Positions 27,709 through 38,634 of a stretch of 64,000 nt of DNA are shown piece by piece (within the stretch, counting starts at the first letter, position 1; each line of letters begins with the position of its first letter). The stretch comes from Bacillus sp. N13C7 (GTDB taxonomy: Bacteria > Bacillota > Bacilli > Bacillales > Bacillaceae), in assembly GCF_026790065.1 (NCBI RefSeq), contig NZ_JALAMO010000001.1:124001-188000 (forward strand), in the 5' to 3' direction. The position numbers were made by a program, and so were the translations under genes. Below the pieces are notes generated by a model, which had not been told where the DNA came from, searched no databases, and saw nothing but the letters and a program-made list of their open reading frames with translations.

Positions 27709-29001
27709 TTATTGTAATCTTTTGCGGATATCAGAAATAAAGTAAAGTGATCCGGTAATAAGGACAATGTCATTTGAGCCTTTTTTGCTTTCTATGAATT
27801 CGATCACATCATCAGGACCTTCACTCCAGCTTTTATTGCTGATTTCACTTGCCTCATAGAGATCTTTTGCAAGAGCAGCACGCGGAAAATCAAAAGAAGC
27901 AAAATGAATCGCATGCGATATGGTTTCCAATTTCTTAATCATATCGTGATACGGTTTGTCCTTTAATGCACTAAACACCACAGAAATGCGGGTATCAGGA
28001 AAACGCTGCTTCATCGTTTCCACCAGCTTTTCAACGCCTTCCTCGTTATGCGCACCATCTAAGTATACCAGCGGATGTTCCTGAACAAGCTCTAACCGTC
28101 CCGGCCAAGCAGCCTTTACCAGCCCGCTTCTTAACGCTTCATCACTGATACGGGCAATATTCTCCCTATTGAGCCATTCAGCAGCCAAAATGGATAAAGC
28201 CGCATTTTGTCTTTGATGTGTGCCAATCAGAGATGTCCGAATATCTTCATAGCACTTCTCGCCCGTTTTGAATGAAAACTGTTCTCCGGCAGGCAGAGCC
28301 TCTTCATTGAAAATCACACATGTATCATGCAATGACTGGAACGGCGCAGCATGTCGTTCAGCTTCATGACGAATGACCTGTAAGGCTTCCGGCTGGGTAA
28401 CAGCTGTAATGATAGGAATACCTTCTTTTATAATTCCGGCCTTTTGCCCGGCAATTTCTTCAATGGTATTACCCAAAATGTTCATATGGTCGTGTCCGAT
28501 GCTTGTAATAACTGTTAAGAGCGGTTCAACTACATTTGTAGAGTCAAATCTTCCACCCAGACCAGTTTCAAAAATAACAAAATCGACCTTATGAAACTCG
28601 GCAAAATATAAAAATGCACAAGCCGTCATTATCTCAAATTCTGTCGGCTGGCCGCAGTCCGTTTGATCAAGCGCTTCAACGTGCGGTTTAACCTGATTGA
28701 CGAGTGTTGTCCATTCTTCATCTGAAATCGGTGTCCCGTTTACGCTGATCCGTTCATTAAACGTAATGATATAAGGTGACGTAAACGTGCCAACCGTATA
28801 TCCGGCTTCTTGCAGCATAGTACGAATAAAAGCAACAGTTGATCCTTTACCGTTTGTTCCTGCTACGTGGAACGCGCGGATTTTCTTTTCAGGATGGCCT
28901 AACCGCGCCATCAGCTGCTCCATTCGGCCGAGACCGGGCTTCACTCCGAATTTCAGCCGGCCGTGGATCCAGCTGCGCGCTTCTTCATATGCAGTAAACA
29001 A
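27709..29001 (-). CDS. folC: Folylpolyglutamate synthase FolC
   Basis: A 430-residue ligase that adds glutamates to folates; the same family includes dihydrofolate synthase activity. The Mur-ligase P-loop is VAGTNGKGSTVAFI near residue 45. ETGLGGRFDSTNVV and YLDGAHNEEGVEKL are family signatures. The start is TTG 28999-29001 with GAGGGGATTATC. It lies 59 bp downstream of valS and probably shares its T-box-controlled transcript. Confidence 0.95.
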   Translation of the reverse strand: MFTAYEEARSWIHGRLKFGVKPGLGRMEQLMARLGHPEKKIRAFHVAGTNGKGSTVAFIRTMLQEAGYTVGTFTSPYIITFNERISVNGTPISDEEWTTLVNQVKPHVEALDQTDCGQPTEFEIMTACAFLYFAEFHKVDFVIFETGLGGRFDSTNVVEPLLTVITSIGHDHMNILGNTIEEIAGQKAGIIKEGIPIITAVTQPEALQVIRHEAERHAAPFQSLHDTCVIFNEEALPAGEQFSFKTGEKCYEDIRTSLIGTHQRQNAALSILAAEWLNRENIARISDEALRSGLVKAAWPGRLELVQEHPLVYLDGAHNEEGVEKLVETMKQRFPDTRISVVFSALKDKPYHDMIKKLETISHAIHFASFDFPRAALAKDLYEASEISNKSWSEGPDDVIEFIESKKGSNDIVLITGSLYFISDIRKRLQ

Positions 29002-29060
29002 TGATAATCCCCTCTTTTATAAGGCAAGGCGGTTTCCCTAGAAACCGCCCCGGCTTTTCA

Positions 29061-31703
29061 TTAACCCTTTAGCTCAGCCATTCGTTTTTGAACAGCGTCA
29101 CGCTTTGCCACATAATCTTTTTCTTTTTCACGTTCTTCATCAATTACGTGCGCAGGCGCTTTTTTCATAAATCCTTCATTTCCAAGTTTCTTTTGAACAC
29201 GCTCGACTTCTTTCGTCAGCTTATCGAATTCTTTTTGCAGACGGGCAATTTCTTCATCAATATTGATTAAGCCTTCTAGCGGAAGAATAACCTCTGCTCC
29301 TGAGACAACGGCTGTCATCGCTTTATCAACAGCCTCGATATCGGTGCCGATTTTAAGCACGCTCGGATTCGTAAAGCGTTCAACATATGAACGGTTCGCT
29401 TCGAGGCGGGCTGCTATTTCATCTGTGCTTGTTTTAATATACAGTTCAACCTGCTTGCTCATTGGCGTATTGACTTCACTGCGGATATTACGCACGGAAC
29501 GGATCAGCTCAACAAGAAGCTTCATGTCAGCTGCCGCTTCAGTATCAGTATGCTCCGGCACCACAACAGGCCATTGGCTTACTGTAATCGATTCCCCTTG
29601 GTGAGGAAGGTGTTGCCAAATTTCTTCCGTTAAGAACGGCATAAACGGGTGGAGCAGGCGCATCGTTTGATCCAGTACGTAAGCAAGGATAGAACGGGTT
29701 GTTTTCTTAGCCGCTTCGTCTTCCCCGTAAAGCGGAAGCTTCGCCATTTCAATATACCAGTCACAGAAATCATCCCAAATAAAGTTATATAAATGGCGTC
29801 CGACTTCACCAAATTCATATCGGTCAGCGAGCTGGGTCACATGCTCGATCGTTTCATTTAATCGCGTTAAAATCCACTTGTCAGCTACTGATTTTTCGCC
29901 TGACAGATCAAGCTCATCGTATGTCATGCCATCCATGTTCATTAATGCAAAACGGGAGGCATTCCAAATTTTATTGGCAAAATTCCAAGTCGATTCCACT
30001 TTTTCATAGCTGAAGCGCAAATCCTGTCCGGGAGAGCTTCCAGTCGCAAGGAAATAACGAAGAGAATCAGCTCCGTACTTGTCAATGACGTCCATCGGAT
30101 CGACACCGTTTCCAAGAGATTTACTCATTTTCCGGCCCTGCTCGTCACGAATTAAGCCATGGATTAAAACATCTTTGAACGGGCGCTCATCTGTAAATTC
30201 AATGCCTTGGAAAATCATGCGTGACACCCAGAAGAAAATGATGTCGTACCCTGTAACAAGAACGTCAGTCGGATAGTAGCGTTTAAAGTCTTCAGCTGTT
30301 ACATCAGGCCAGCCCATAGTGGAGAACGGCCAGAGCGCAGAACTGAACCATGTATCCAGCACGTCTGTATCCTGCTCCCAATTTTCGCTGTCCTCAGGCG
30401 CTTCAAGCCCGACATATAACTCGCCTGTTTCTTTATGATACCAGGCTGGAATGCGGTGGCCCCACCATAATTGACGGGAAATACACCAGTCGCGGATGTT
30501 TTCCATCCAATGTAAATACGTTTTTTCAAAACGGTCAGGCACAAAGTTGACTTTTTCCTCTTTCTTTTGCAACTCAATCGCTGCATCAGCAAGCGGCTGC
30601 ATGCGCACAAACCATTGTGTAGAAAGGTAAGGCTCAACAACAGCCCCGCTTCGCTCACTATGGCCGACGGAGTGCATATGATCCTCGATTTTGAAGAGAA
30701 CTCCCGCCTCCTGTAAATCTTTCACTAGCTTTTTGCGGCATTCAAAACGATCCATGCCTTGATATTGCAGGGCATTTTCATTCATCGTTCCGTCTTCATT
30801 CATGACAAGAATGCGCTCTAAATTGTGGCGGTTGCCAAGCTCGAAGTCGTTCGGATCATGAGCAGGCGTAATTTTCACTGCACCTGAGCCAAATTCCATA
30901 TCAACGTAGTCATCACCGACAATCGGAATTTCACGATTTGTAATCGGCAGGATTACCGTTTTTCCGATCAGGTGCTTATAGCGCTCATCTTCAGGGTGAA
31001 CGGCAACGGCTGTATCACCGAGCATTGTTTCAGGACGTGTCGTCGCTATTTCAATTGAGCCTGATCCGTCAGCGAGCGGATAGCTCATATGATAAAACGC
31101 GCCCTGAACATCCTTATAAATAACCTCAATGTCGGATAGAGCTGTTTTTGTCGCAGGGTCCCAGTTAATAATATATTCGCCTCTGTAGATCAGGCCTTTT
31201 TCATAAAGCTTTACGAAAACTTCGCGAACCGCTTTGCTTAAGCCTTCATCCAGCGTAAAGCGTTCACGGGAATAATCAAGGCCAAGCCCTAATTTCGCCC
31301 ACTGGCTGCGAATGAAGTCAGCATATTCTTCCTTCCACTTCCACGTTTCTTCGAGGAATTTCTCGCGTCCCAGATCGTAGCGGGATTTGCCTTCCTCACG
31401 AAGTTTCGCTTCCACTTTCGCCTGTGTCGCAATTCCAGCGTGGTCCATACCAGGAAGCCACAGCACGTCATAACCCTGCATGCGTTTCATTCTTGTTACG
31501 ATATCTTGCAGCGTCGTGTCCCACGCGTGGCCAAGGTGAAGTCTTCCTGTTACGTTTGGCGGCGGAATGACAACAGAATATGGCTCTTTTGTCTGGTCGC
31601 TGCCCGCTTCAAAAAATTTGCCTTTTAGCCAAAAATCATATCGGTCTTTTTCAACCGCTGCCGGATCGTATTTCGTCGGCATTGTTTGTTCATTCGTTTC
31701 CAT
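29061..31703 (-). CDS. valS: Valyl-tRNA synthetase
   Basis: An 880-residue class I synthetase. The HIGH-type motif is [16 protein letters not shown] near residue 48, and the KMSKS motif is [13 protein letters not shown] near residue 525. An editing domain lies between them. The C-terminal coiled-coil arm (about 810-880; [20 protein letters not shown]) binds tRNA. The gene is preceded by a T-box leader and followed by folC. Confidence 0.97.
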   Translation of the reverse strand: METNEQTMPTKYDPAAVEKDRYDFWLKGKFFEAGSDQTKEPYSVVIPPPNVTGRLHLGHAWDTTLQDIVTRMKRMQGYDVLWLPGMDHAGIATQAKVEAKLREEGKSRYDLGREKFLEETWKWKEEYADFIRSQWAKLGLGLDYSRERFTLDEGLSKAVREVFVKLYEKGLIYRGEYIINWDPATKTALSDIEVIYKDVQGAFYHMSYPLADGSGSIEIATTRPETMLGDTAVAVHPEDERYKHLIGKTVILPITNREIPIVGDDYVDMEFGSGAVKITPAHDPNDFELGNRHNLERILVMNEDGTMNENALQYQGMDRFECRKKLVKDLQEAGVLFKIEDHMHSVGHSERSGAVVEPYLSTQWFVRMQPLADAAIELQKKEEKVNFVPDRFEKTYLHWMENIRDWCISRQLWWGHRIPAWYHKETGELYVGLEAPEDSENWEQDTDVLDTWFSSALWPFSTMGWPDVTAEDFKRYYPTDVLVTGYDIIFFWVSRMIFQGIEFTDERPFKDVLIHGLIRDEQGRKMSKSLGNGVDPMDVIDKYGADSLRYFLATGSSPGQDLRFSYEKVESTWNFANKIWNASRFALMNMDGMTYDELDLSGEKSVADKWILTRLNETIEHVTQLADRYEFGEVGRHLYNFIWDDFCDWYIEMAKLPLYGEDEAAKKTTRSILAYVLDQTMRLLHPFMPFLTEEIWQHLPHQGESITVSQWPVVVPEHTDTEAAADMKLLVELIRSVRNIRSEVNTPMSKQVELYIKTSTDEIAARLEANRSYVERFTNPSVLKIGTDIEAVDKAMTAVVSGAEVILPLEGLINIDEEIARLQKEFDKLTKEVERVQKKLGNEGFMKKAPAHVIDEEREKEKDYVAKRDAVQKRMAELKG

Positions 31704-31739
31704 GATAACCCTCCAGCATGTTTAAAAATGGCTGAGAAC

Positions 31740-32018
31740 GAAAAAAGAGCTCTTCATCCCTGTAAAAGGACGAAAAGCTCTTTCGCGGTACCACCTTTTT
31801 TCATGAACTCTATCAGTTCATGCACTTACAACGGATAACGGGTGTTTCCCGAATTTCTCTACTCTTCTTTCAAGAAATTATGCTCCCGGGCGACCTTCCA
31901 ATCAGACAACATAAGAAGCCTTTCAGCAAACGGCTTCTCTCTCTGCATGCGTCTTTTTTGTACTCTTCCCGTTCTAAGCAGGTGTATTTATCAGCTCATT
32001 ATATACATTATTTATGTT
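31740..32018 (-). promoter_or_regulatory. Valine T-box riboswitch of valS
   Basis: Leader of about 280 nt. T-box sequence AAGGTGGTACCGCG at 31784-31797. A terminator stem AAAGAGCTTTTCGTCC...GATGAAGAGCTCTTTTTT lies at 31741-31783. The T-box bases would instead pair with uncharged tRNA(Val) and form the antiterminator. A GUC triplet at 31892-31894 (minus strand) is the best candidate specifier codon. Confidence 0.93.
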
Positions 32019-32022
32019 CTTT

Positions 32023-32052
32023 ATTATAGTAAAAGTGTTTTTGATTCGTCAA
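32023..32052 (-). promoter_or_regulatory. SigA promoter of valS
   Basis: Minus strand TTGACG (32047-32052), 18 bp, TATAAT (32023-32028). Confidence 0.8.
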
Positions 32053-32150
32053 TCATCTTTTCCAAAAACACCGCTTTCTATACAGATGGGCAGGCACCTA
32101 TTGCCCAAGTTTACATATGATGCTTGTAAATGCGTAGAGGAGGATGCACC

Positions 32151-32342
32151 TTGAAGAAACGATTCAGCTCTTATTCCCTGCCGCCGTGGGTCAGGCAAAT
32201 TCGGCTTGTATCCGCGCAAGTGATTATCCCCATTACAATTTTTCAAGGGATCAGAACCATTTTCTTTCCGACAACCTTTGATGTTTTGCTGCTCGCAATC
32301 CTGATCTTGTTAGCTTGCGCCCTTCATTTAGACTGGATATAA
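32151..32342 (+). CDS. Small membrane protein (63 aa)
   Basis: The start is TTG at 32151 with AGGAGG 9 bp upstream. The product has a basic N-terminus (MKKRFSSYSLPPWVRQIR) and two hydrophobic stretches (VSAQVIIPITIFQGIRTIFF and FDVLLLAILILLACALHL). It is divergent from the valS T-box promoter and ends at a bidirectional terminator shared with ysxE. I do not recognise a family. Ribosome site, signal-like topology and terminator support expression. An ATG at 32130 in frame lies upstream of the ribosome site. Confidence 0.65.
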   Translation: MKKRFSSYSLPPWVRQIRLVSAQVIIPITIFQGIRTIFFPTTFDVLLLAILILLACALHLDWI

Positions 32343-32345
32343 ACA

Positions 32346-32385
32346 AACAAGTCCGCGCCATTAAGACGTGGACTCGTTTTCAGCC
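32346..32385. terminator. Bidirectional terminator between the 63-aa gene and ysxE
   Basis: AACAAGTCCGCG and CGTGGACTCGTT arms around a 9-nt loop, with one mismatch. The end of ysxE lies inside it. Confidence 0.7.
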
Positions 32386-33386
32386 TGAAATTTTTTCTCT
32401 TGTTCAATCTGATGAATTTTCATTACAAACGGCTCAATATTTTTCATTTGCCAGTAAGCCTTTAATAATTGCGTACATTCATCTTTTTCATGCTGTCTCT
32501 TCCCGGTTTGATAACGGTTCAACACCTTGTACATGGCTGCAGGATATGCCATATAGCTGAGAAAAAGACTGACTTCCGCTTCACGCAATGGAAATGATTT
32601 CGTGTATGCATAAAACCATTCGACACACTCAGGACAAGCTTTCGGAAAGCCTTTGAACATTTTTGTATAAAAGCCGAGCAAGTCGTTTTGCGGCGGCCCG
32701 ACAGACGCTCTTTCGAAATTCGTGAAATACCCGGTTCCTGCATCATTATACAGAAAATGGTGGATAGACAGGCTGCCGTGGTTCATCACAACCCTTGAAA
32801 CGCTTTGTTCTTTAGCTGACTCATACCAGTCCTCCAACCGCTCCAGCGCAAAGTTTACAGCGGATATGGTTTCTGAAAAATAGGTTACGGCCTGGAGTTC
32901 AAAAGGGGATAGATACCATTCCTTCTCTGCACTGTCTACAAACTGTTCGTAAAAAATTTTATCATCTTCCCACTTTTTTTTCGTTTGTCCGTAATAACGT
33001 TCAATGTCATCTCGTCTGACCTTTATTTCCTGAGCGGTTCTCTCGTGAAGACGGGCTGTTTCTCTAAATAAATATGCATGTTTCTGATCCCGTTCTTCCT
33101 CCTGGTCAAATTGGAGCCAAGGCATTAAATAATAGGAATCCCCTGATCGTATGCCACCTGAGAAAAATTCACCGTTATTTGTTCTGTAAACGGGAACAAA
33201 TGAACGGAAACCTTTTTCCTCAATCGCCACCATATGATCGGTAAACTGTTTGCTGCGGGCCGATTTCAATTTTTTCAGGGCAAATACGCCGTAGTCTGTA
33301 TACACTTTCCACACAAGAGGACTGACAGGCTCAATAAATTGAGCAGTCAGCCCGTATTCCTGAAGAACCGATTGGGTATCTTCCAT
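32361..33386 (-). CDS. ysxE: YsxE, CotS-family spore coat kinase-like protein
   Basis: A 341-residue protein of the CotS/HrcA-unrelated aminoglycoside-phosphotransferase-like fold. Visible parts include FALKKLKS near residue 40 (Lys position) and a catalytic-loop equivalent [13 protein letters not shown], where the usual Asp of HGD is Ser, so activity is doubtful. It is the second gene after spoVID (33 bp) and presumably made in the mother cell. The ATG 33384-33386 is chosen over two GTG codons just upstream that overlap the GGTG ribosome site. Confidence 0.85.
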   Translation of the reverse strand: MEDTQSVLQEYGLTAQFIEPVSPLVWKVYTDYGVFALKKLKSARSKQFTDHMVAIEEKGFRSFVPVYRTNNGEFFSGGIRSGDSYYLMPWLQFDQEEERDQKHAYLFRETARLHERTAQEIKVRRDDIERYYGQTKKKWEDDKIFYEQFVDSAEKEWYLSPFELQAVTYFSETISAVNFALERLEDWYESAKEQSVSRVVMNHGSLSIHHFLYNDAGTGYFTNFERASVGPPQNDLLGFYTKMFKGFPKACPECVEWFYAYTKSFPLREAEVSLFLSYMAYPAAMYKVLNRYQTGKRQHEKDECTQLLKAYWQMKNIEPFVMKIHQIEQEKKFQAENESTS

Positions 33387-33418
33387 TCCATTCACCACAT
33401 TTTCCGATCGCTTACGGC

Positions 33419-35425
33419 TTACGCATGGCTGTTGTTATATTGAGGAATATAAAGGATCTGTCCTGCTTTCAATTCATCGTCCAACGCTAAGGAATTCATT
33501 CTGATCAGCTGCTGGGAGGTAATATCGTACCGTTCGCATAAACGTTCGATCGTGTCTTCCTGCTGAACAATGCATATTTTCATTCTCGAAAACTCATCCT
33601 CTTCCCTCGTAAAGAGTTTTGTTAAATAAAGAGAATTATCACTTTCCTTTGTTTGAGGTTCCTTCGTTTCAGCAGCAGGAGCAGCCATAGGAGCAGCATC
33701 AGCTTCCTTCCTTTCAGGCTCAGAGGTTTCCGGCAGCTGGAAGGATTGAAAAGGAGTTTCTTCCTCAGGCTCTTCAGCCGGAGGTATTTTTCTCACTTCA
33801 ATTTCAAAGCTTTCCTCCTCTTGTTCTTCCTTTTCCAGCAGCTTAGGCGCTGAATAAAAAGAATCCTCCTCTTCTTGTTCGGGCAGGAATGTACGGTATG
33901 CCGGTTCAAGCTCTGCTTCTTGAGGTGCCTCCTCCGAGCTTGCTTTTTGAGTGAATTGAAAGTGCAAAGCGGCTTCATCTCGCTTTACATATGCAGCTGT
34001 TGCTGGTTCCCTCTCTCTTTCTTCTTTGGAAAGGACAGCCTCAGACACAGTCTTCGATGCTTCATCAGCTTCTTGACGAAGCACGGGCTCTGTTTCTTCC
34101 GTTCGATCCGCTTCTTTCGTTTCCTGACGAAGCACAGGCTCTCTTTCTTCTGTTCGATCTGCTTCTTCCACTTCTTGGCGAAGTGCGGGCTCGGCTTCTT
34201 CCATTCGATCTGCTTCTTCCGCTTCTTGGCAAAGTGCGGGCTCGGCTTCTTCTATTCGATCTGCTTCTTCCGCTTCTTGGCGAAGTGCGGGCTCGGCTTC
34301 TTCTGTTCGATTCACTTCTTCCGCTTCTTGACGAAGTACAGGCTCGGCTTCTTCCGTTCGATCTCCCTCTCCTGCTTCTTGGCGAAGTGCGAACTCCGCT
34401 TGTTTGGATTGATCAACTTCTTCATTTTGAGCCTCTTGGCGCATCGCATATTCAAGTATAGGAGACACTGCTTTTTCCTCCGAGATCGCAGTCTCTCCTT
34501 CCAAAACAGGAGATTCTTCTGCGCCAGAATCTTCACGAATCTCTGCTGAAGAGTTCGCTTTTTCACGAGCGTCCGCTATTGAAGCTGCTGCTAGCTCTGG
34601 CGTTTCTTTTTCTGCATTAACGATCTCTTGACTCTTCACTTCTGAAGTTTCAAGCTCTGGGTCAACTTCTTCTGTTTCCGCTTCTTCACGAAATTCTTCT
34701 TCCGGCGCGATAAATTCTTCCGGCTCGGCTTTCACTTTCACATCTTCTCGTGCCTCTGCTTCCGAAGCAACTGATTCCGGCGCCTCAGATTCTGCTTTTT
34801 CTGTTTCAAGCTCTTCACGGAGACCCGCTTTCGAGACAAAAAGCTCCGGCGTTTCAGCTGGCGTATCATCTTGGAAAACCGCTTCCTCTGCCGGAGGTGC
34901 ATCCGGTTCTAATCCACTTCGTCTTGGCGGCTCAGAAAGTTCTTCCTCTCTGAATGCCGCAGGAGCTTCATATAATGGAATTTCCGGCTCTTTATCTGCC
35001 GCATCATCCAGAAGCCCTTCAATCGCTAAATCAGCCTGAATCGTTAATATGCGAGAATCAGTTAATTGATAGTCGAAGGCATCAATAAAGACGAAGACAT
35101 CCTGTAAATGGCTCACTTTATTTTTCGGAATGGTAATATCCACAGGAAAACAGTGAGTCAGTTCCGCGCTCCCATCCTCTCTCTTTCTGACTTCTTCAAC
35201 AAACCGCTTATCCGTATAAAACTCCTCAGTATGTTTGTTTTGATCTATGTTGTACTCACCTGTAAGTTCAAGCGATCCTCTGATTGATACATAATCATTT
35301 ACTTCCTGAACCCTGATATCAGGATCTAATGAAATAGATAGAAGTTCAGAAACTTCCTGTCCTTTTTGGAAACAGATCGATTCTTCTACAGAAAATTGCA
35401 ATCGATGATTTTGCGGCAAGTTCAT
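33419..35425 (-). CDS. spoVID: SpoVID, spore coat encasement protein (long form)
   Basis: A 668-residue coat morphogen that binds SafA and SpoIVA/SpoVM and drives coat encasement. The N-terminal folded domain (about 1-125) is followed by a very acidic Glu/Ala-rich linker, and a C-terminal LysM domain ([16 protein letters not shown] to AGQILYIPQ) closes it. The linker holds six 17-residue repeats of the type [17 protein letters not shown]. As I remember it, the strain 168 protein has about 575 residues, so the extra length is largely this array. GGAGG lies 3 bp upstream of ATG 35423-35425, a short but usable spacing. Confidence 0.95.
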   Translation of the reverse strand: MNLPQNHRLQFSVEESICFQKGQEVSELLSISLDPDIRVQEVNDYVSIRGSLELTGEYNIDQNKHTEEFYTDKRFVEEVRKREDGSAELTHCFPVDITIPKNKVSHLQDVFVFIDAFDYQLTDSRILTIQADLAIEGLLDDAADKEPEIPLYEAPAAFREEELSEPPRRSGLEPDAPPAEEAVFQDDTPAETPELFVSKAGLREELETEKAESEAPESVASEAEAREDVKVKAEPEEFIAPEEEFREEAETEEVDPELETSEVKSQEIVNAEKETPELAAASIADAREKANSSAEIREDSGAEESPVLEGETAISEEKAVSPILEYAMRQEAQNEEVDQSKQAEFALRQEAGEGDRTEEAEPVLRQEAEEVNRTEEAEPALRQEAEEADRIEEAEPALCQEAEEADRMEEAEPALRQEVEEADRTEEREPVLRQETKEADRTEETEPVLRQEADEASKTVSEAVLSKEEREREPATAAYVKRDEAALHFQFTQKASSEEAPQEAELEPAYRTFLPEQEEEDSFYSAPKLLEKEEQEEESFEIEVRKIPPAEEPEEETPFQSFQLPETSEPERKEADAAPMAAPAAETKEPQTKESDNSLYLTKLFTREEDEFSRMKICIVQQEDTIERLCERYDITSQQLIRMNSLALDDELKAGQILYIPQYNNSHA
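34082..34387. repeat. Tandem 51-bp repeat array within spoVID (6 units)
   Basis: Six in-frame 51-bp units (34082, 34133, 34184, 34235, 34286, 34337) encode variants of [17 protein letters not shown]. Degenerate partial units flank both ends. The units differ by a few substitutions each. Confidence 0.93.
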
Positions 35426-35435
35426 ATCCTCCTTT

Positions 35436-35458
35436 CATCTAATCCTTAAAATTAGATG
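35436..35458. repeat. Perfect inverted repeat in the spoVID leader
   Basis: CATCTAAT-CCTTAAA-ATTAGATG, 8-bp arms, ending 1 bp before the ribosome site (35427-35434). No T-run. It may be an operator or an RNA hairpin near the ribosome site. Confidence 0.7.
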
Positions 35459-35466
35459 TCACTAAA

Positions 35467-35495
35467 GGTGTATGTATGAACTAGGAAAAATATGA
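35467..35495 (-). promoter_or_regulatory. SigE-type promoter of spoVID
   Basis: Minus strand TCATATTT (35488-35495), 13 bp, CATACACC (35467-35474). spoVID is a SigE-dependent gene; the last two bases of the -10 deviate. Confidence 0.5.
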
Positions 35496-35508
35496 GTGGG
35501 GGAGCACA

Positions 35509-35547
35509 CAAAAAAACCGGTACAAGGTTGTTCTTGTACCGGTTTTA
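35509..35547 (-). terminator. Terminator of the hem operon
   Basis: Minus strand AAAACCGGTACAAG...CTTGTACCGGTTTTTTT, 6 bp after hemL. Confidence 0.93.
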
Positions 35548-35552
35548 TACTC

Positions 35553-36845
35553 TTATCCGCGGCTGATCTCAGCGAATACTTTCTCAGCTGCCTGGATTGT
35601 GTTTTCAATATCTTCATCAGTATGGGCCGTTGAAAGGAAAAGGCCTTCGAATTGTGATGGCGGAAGGAATACACCTTCATTTGCCATGCCTTTATAGTAG
35701 TTAGCAAACAGCTTCAAATCAGAGGCTTTGGCTGTTTCATAATTGATGACAGGTTCGTTTGTAAAGAAGAAGCCGATCATTGAACCTGCGCGGTTAAAGG
35801 TATGCGGAATGCCGTGAGCCTCGGCGGCTTTTGAAATGCCTTCTTCCAGCCTGTCGCCTTTTTTGATGAAATTCTTGTAGGATTCAGGTGTCAGCTGCTT
35901 CAATGTTTCTAAGCCAGCCGTCATCGCAAGCGGGTTGCCTGACAATGTGCCGGCCTGATAAATCGGACCGCTCGGAGCGATCTGCTCCATGATTTCAGCC
36001 TTGCCGCCATAAGCACCGACAGGAAGCCCGCCCCCGATCACTTTTCCTAAACAAGTCAGATCAGGCGTTACGCCGAAGTATCCTTGAGCACAATTATAAT
36101 CGACGCGGAAGCCTGTCATTACTTCATCAAAAATCAGCAGGGAACCGTATTGCTCAGTGATATCACGCAGCCCTTGCAGGAAGCCTTCTTGCGGCGGAAC
36201 AACGCCCATATTTCCGGCAACCGGCTCTACAATAACACCCGCAATGTCTTCACCGTATTGCTGGAAAGCAAGCTTGACACTTTCTAAATCGTTGTATGGA
36301 ACGGTGATGGTGTTTTTTGCAATTCCTTCAGGCACACCGGGACTGTCAGGCAGACCAAGAGTCGCCACACCAGAACCCGCTTTAATCAAGAGGGAATCGC
36401 CATGTCCGTGGTAGCAGCCCTCAAATTTTAAAATCTTGTTGCGGCCCGTATAGCCTCTTGCCAAACGGAGGGCACTCATTGTGGCCTCTGTTCCGGAGCT
36501 GACCATTCGTACAATTTCTACAGATGGCACACGATCAATGACGAGTTTTGCCAGTTCATTTTCTGCTTCAGTCGGAGCACCGAAGCTTGTCCCGTATTCA
36601 GCCACTTTTTTGAGGCTTTCTACGACGCGGTCATTTGTATGCCCTAAAATTAAAGGTCCCCATGACAAGACGTAGTCAATATATTCATTTCCGTCAATAT
36701 CAAAGATTTTTGAGCCTTTTCCGCGCTCCATAAAAATCGGGTCCATATCAACCGATTTAAAGGCGCGAACGGGACTGTTCACACCGCCCGGCATGAGTTT
36801 TTGCGCTTCATTAAAAGCTGCTTTTGATTTTTCATAGCTTCTCAT
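35553..36845 (-). CDS. hemL: Glutamate-1-semialdehyde aminotransferase HemL
   Basis: A 430-residue PLP enzyme that makes 5-aminolevulinate. The PLP lysine lies in [19 protein letters not shown] near residue 268, and [20 protein letters not shown] is the aminotransferase signature. The start is ATG 36843-36845 (MRSYEKSK), 9 bp from AGGAG; the TTG three codons before it overlaps that region. Last gene of hemAXCDBL. Confidence 0.96.
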   Translation of the reverse strand: MRSYEKSKAAFNEAQKLMPGGVNSPVRAFKSVDMDPIFMERGKGSKIFDIDGNEYIDYVLSWGPLILGHTNDRVVESLKKVAEYGTSFGAPTEAENELAKLVIDRVPSVEIVRMVSSGTEATMSALRLARGYTGRNKILKFEGCYHGHGDSLLIKAGSGVATLGLPDSPGVPEGIAKNTITVPYNDLESVKLAFQQYGEDIAGVIVEPVAGNMGVVPPQEGFLQGLRDITEQYGSLLIFDEVMTGFRVDYNCAQGYFGVTPDLTCLGKVIGGGLPVGAYGGKAEIMEQIAPSGPIYQAGTLSGNPLAMTAGLETLKQLTPESYKNFIKKGDRLEEGISKAAEAHGIPHTFNRAGSMIGFFFTNEPVINYETAKASDLKLFANYYKGMANEGVFLPPSQFEGLFLSTAHTDEDIENTIQAAEKVFAEISRG

Positions 36846-36874
36846 CTGCCTCAACTCCTGTCAACTGAATAAAA

Positions 36875-37849
36875 TTACTCCGCAAGCCATTTCGCTGCGT
36901 CTTTCGCATGATACGTAATAATCAGGTCTGCACCTGCGCGCTTCATGCTTGTCAAAATTTCTAACACGATTTCTTTTTCTTTGATCCAGCCGTTCTGCGC
37001 TGCAGCCTTGACCATTGAATACTCTCCGCTTACATTATAAGCGACGAGCGGCAAAGTAAACTCATTTTTTACGTCACGCATGATATCCATATATGAAAGC
37101 GAAGGTTTGACAATCAAAAAGTCCGCGCCTTCCTCGACATCTGATTGTGCTTCGCGGAGTGCTTCCATACGGTTAGCAGGGTCCATCTGATATGTTTTTC
37201 GGTCCCCGAATTGCGGCGTGCTGTTTGCTGCATCACGGAACGGACCGTAAAACTCACTTGAATATTTCACAGCGTAAGACATGATCGGAATATTGACGAA
37301 TCCTTCTTTATCAAGCGCTTCTCTGATCACTGTAACAAATCCGTCCATCATGTTTGACGGCGCAATGATATCCGCACCTGCTTTCGCCTGGCTGACTGCT
37401 GTCTGCGCCAAAAGCTCCAGCGATTCATCATTGAGGATGACCCCGTCTTTGACAAGTCCGCAATGGCCGTGGTCTGTGTATTCGCATAAGCATGTATCAG
37501 CGACAACAATCATTTCAGGGAAGTGTTTTTTAATCTCTGTGATGGCTTTTTGGACAATCCCGTGATCGTGGTACGCTTGCGTTCCGCAATCATCTTTTTC
37601 TTCAGGGATGCCGAACACGATGACAGATTGAATGCCCAGTTTGACCAGCTCCGCCACTTCCTCCTTCAATAGATCTAATGATACATGGTAAACATCAGGC
37701 ATTGATGGAACAGCTTTTTTGCCTTCCAGCCCTTCAACGACAAAAATCGGATAAATAAAATCTGATGGATGTAAACGTGTTTCCTTTACCATCTCTCTCA
37801 TTGCTTTTGATGACCGCAGGCGGCGGTGTCTGTTAAATGATTGACTCAT
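36875..37849 (-). CDS. hemB: Porphobilinogen synthase HemB
   Basis: A 324-residue enzyme condensing two 5-aminolevulinates. The zinc cysteines lie in [15 protein letters not shown] near residue 120. The active-site lysines are in [15 protein letters not shown] near residue 195 and [12 protein letters not shown] near residue 248. The start ATG overlaps the hemD stop (ATGA). Confidence 0.96.
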   Translation of the reverse strand: MSQSFNRHRRLRSSKAMREMVKETRLHPSDFIYPIFVVEGLEGKKAVPSMPDVYHVSLDLLKEEVAELVKLGIQSVIVFGIPEEKDDCGTQAYHDHGIVQKAITEIKKHFPEMIVVADTCLCEYTDHGHCGLVKDGVILNDESLELLAQTAVSQAKAGADIIAPSNMMDGFVTVIREALDKEGFVNIPIMSYAVKYSSEFYGPFRDAANSTPQFGDRKTYQMDPANRMEALREAQSDVEEGADFLIVKPSLSYMDIMRDVKNEFTLPLVAYNVSGEYSMVKAAAQNGWIKEKEIVLEILTSMKRAGADLIITYHAKDAAKWLAE

Positions 37850-38634
37850 ATTCTCTCTTCCTCTCTTGACATGCTGCACATTAACTCAAGCATGCCATCT
37901 ATTGTAAATGTATCAGGCGTATGCGAGGTGATGCCATACGTCAGCAGGGCGTCCCTTGTTAAAGGTCCAATGCTGATACAGGACGTCCCGTTCGCCTTCC
38001 ATTTTTTCAATTCTTCCCCCACGACATGCATAAACGTATGTACGGTTGATGAACTCGTAAATGTTACATAGTCAAATGAATATTGACCCGCAGCCTCTTT
38101 CAGTGCCTCGATGCCTTCTTCATCAGGAATCGTTTCGTAAACAACCCATTCCTTCACTTCAAAACCGAGCGGGACAAGCTCTTGTTTTATCACATCACGT
38201 GACAAATTGCCTTTCACCACTGTAATCCGTTCCGCCGGTTCAGCATGCTGCTTAAGAGCCTCCGCCAATTGTTCAGCAATATAGTCCTTAGGCATGACAT
38301 CAACCGATACGTTATACGTTTCCAAACGGCGGGCCGTTTTTTCACCGACAGCCGCAATTTTTTTATGCGCAGGAAGAATGAGCTGATTTTCCTTTAGATA
38401 AGAAAAAAAGAAGTCCGCTCCATTCACACTTGTGAAAACAAGCCAGCCGGGTGCAGCAAGATCCGCTTTCACCTGTTTCGCAACATCATTCGGCAAAGCC
38501 GGGCGAAACGTAATCAAAGAGGTCAAAACCGTTTTTCCGCCAAGCTCCTCCACTTTTTGCCGAAACGACTTTGCCTGCGCCTTATTCCGGGTGACCAGCA
38601 CAGTTTTTCCTTTCAGCGGAACATCATTTTCCAT
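37846..38634 (-). CDS. hemD: Uroporphyrinogen-III synthase HemD
   Basis: A 262-residue enzyme that closes and inverts ring D. It is recognised from [16 protein letters not shown] at the N-terminus, [22 protein letters not shown], and [15 protein letters not shown]. Sequence identity in this family is low, but position between hemC and hemB is diagnostic. The start ATG 38632-38634 lies within the end of hemC (11-bp overlap). Confidence 0.94.
   Translation of the reverse strand: MENDVPLKGKTVLVTRNKAQAKSFRQKVEELGGKTVLTSLITFRPALPNDVAKQVKADLAAPGWLVFTSVNGADFFFSYLKENQLILPAHKKIAAVGEKTARRLETYNVSVDVMPKDYIAEQLAEALKQHAEPAERITVVKGNLSRDVIKQELVPLGFEVKEWVVYETIPDEEGIEALKEAAGQYSFDYVTFTSSSTVHTFMHVVGEELKKWKANGTSCISIGPLTRDALLTYGITSHTPDTFTIDGMLELMCSMSREEERI

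Noticed and set aside
34082-34387. CRISPR array
   Set aside because: Units are contiguous 51-bp coding repeats without spacers, in frame with SpoVID.
33875-34549. Open frames of 224 and 156 codons antisense to spoVID
   Set aside because: They are created by the 51-bp repeats, which stay open in several frames. The products are Leu/Phe-rich repeats with no ribosome site.
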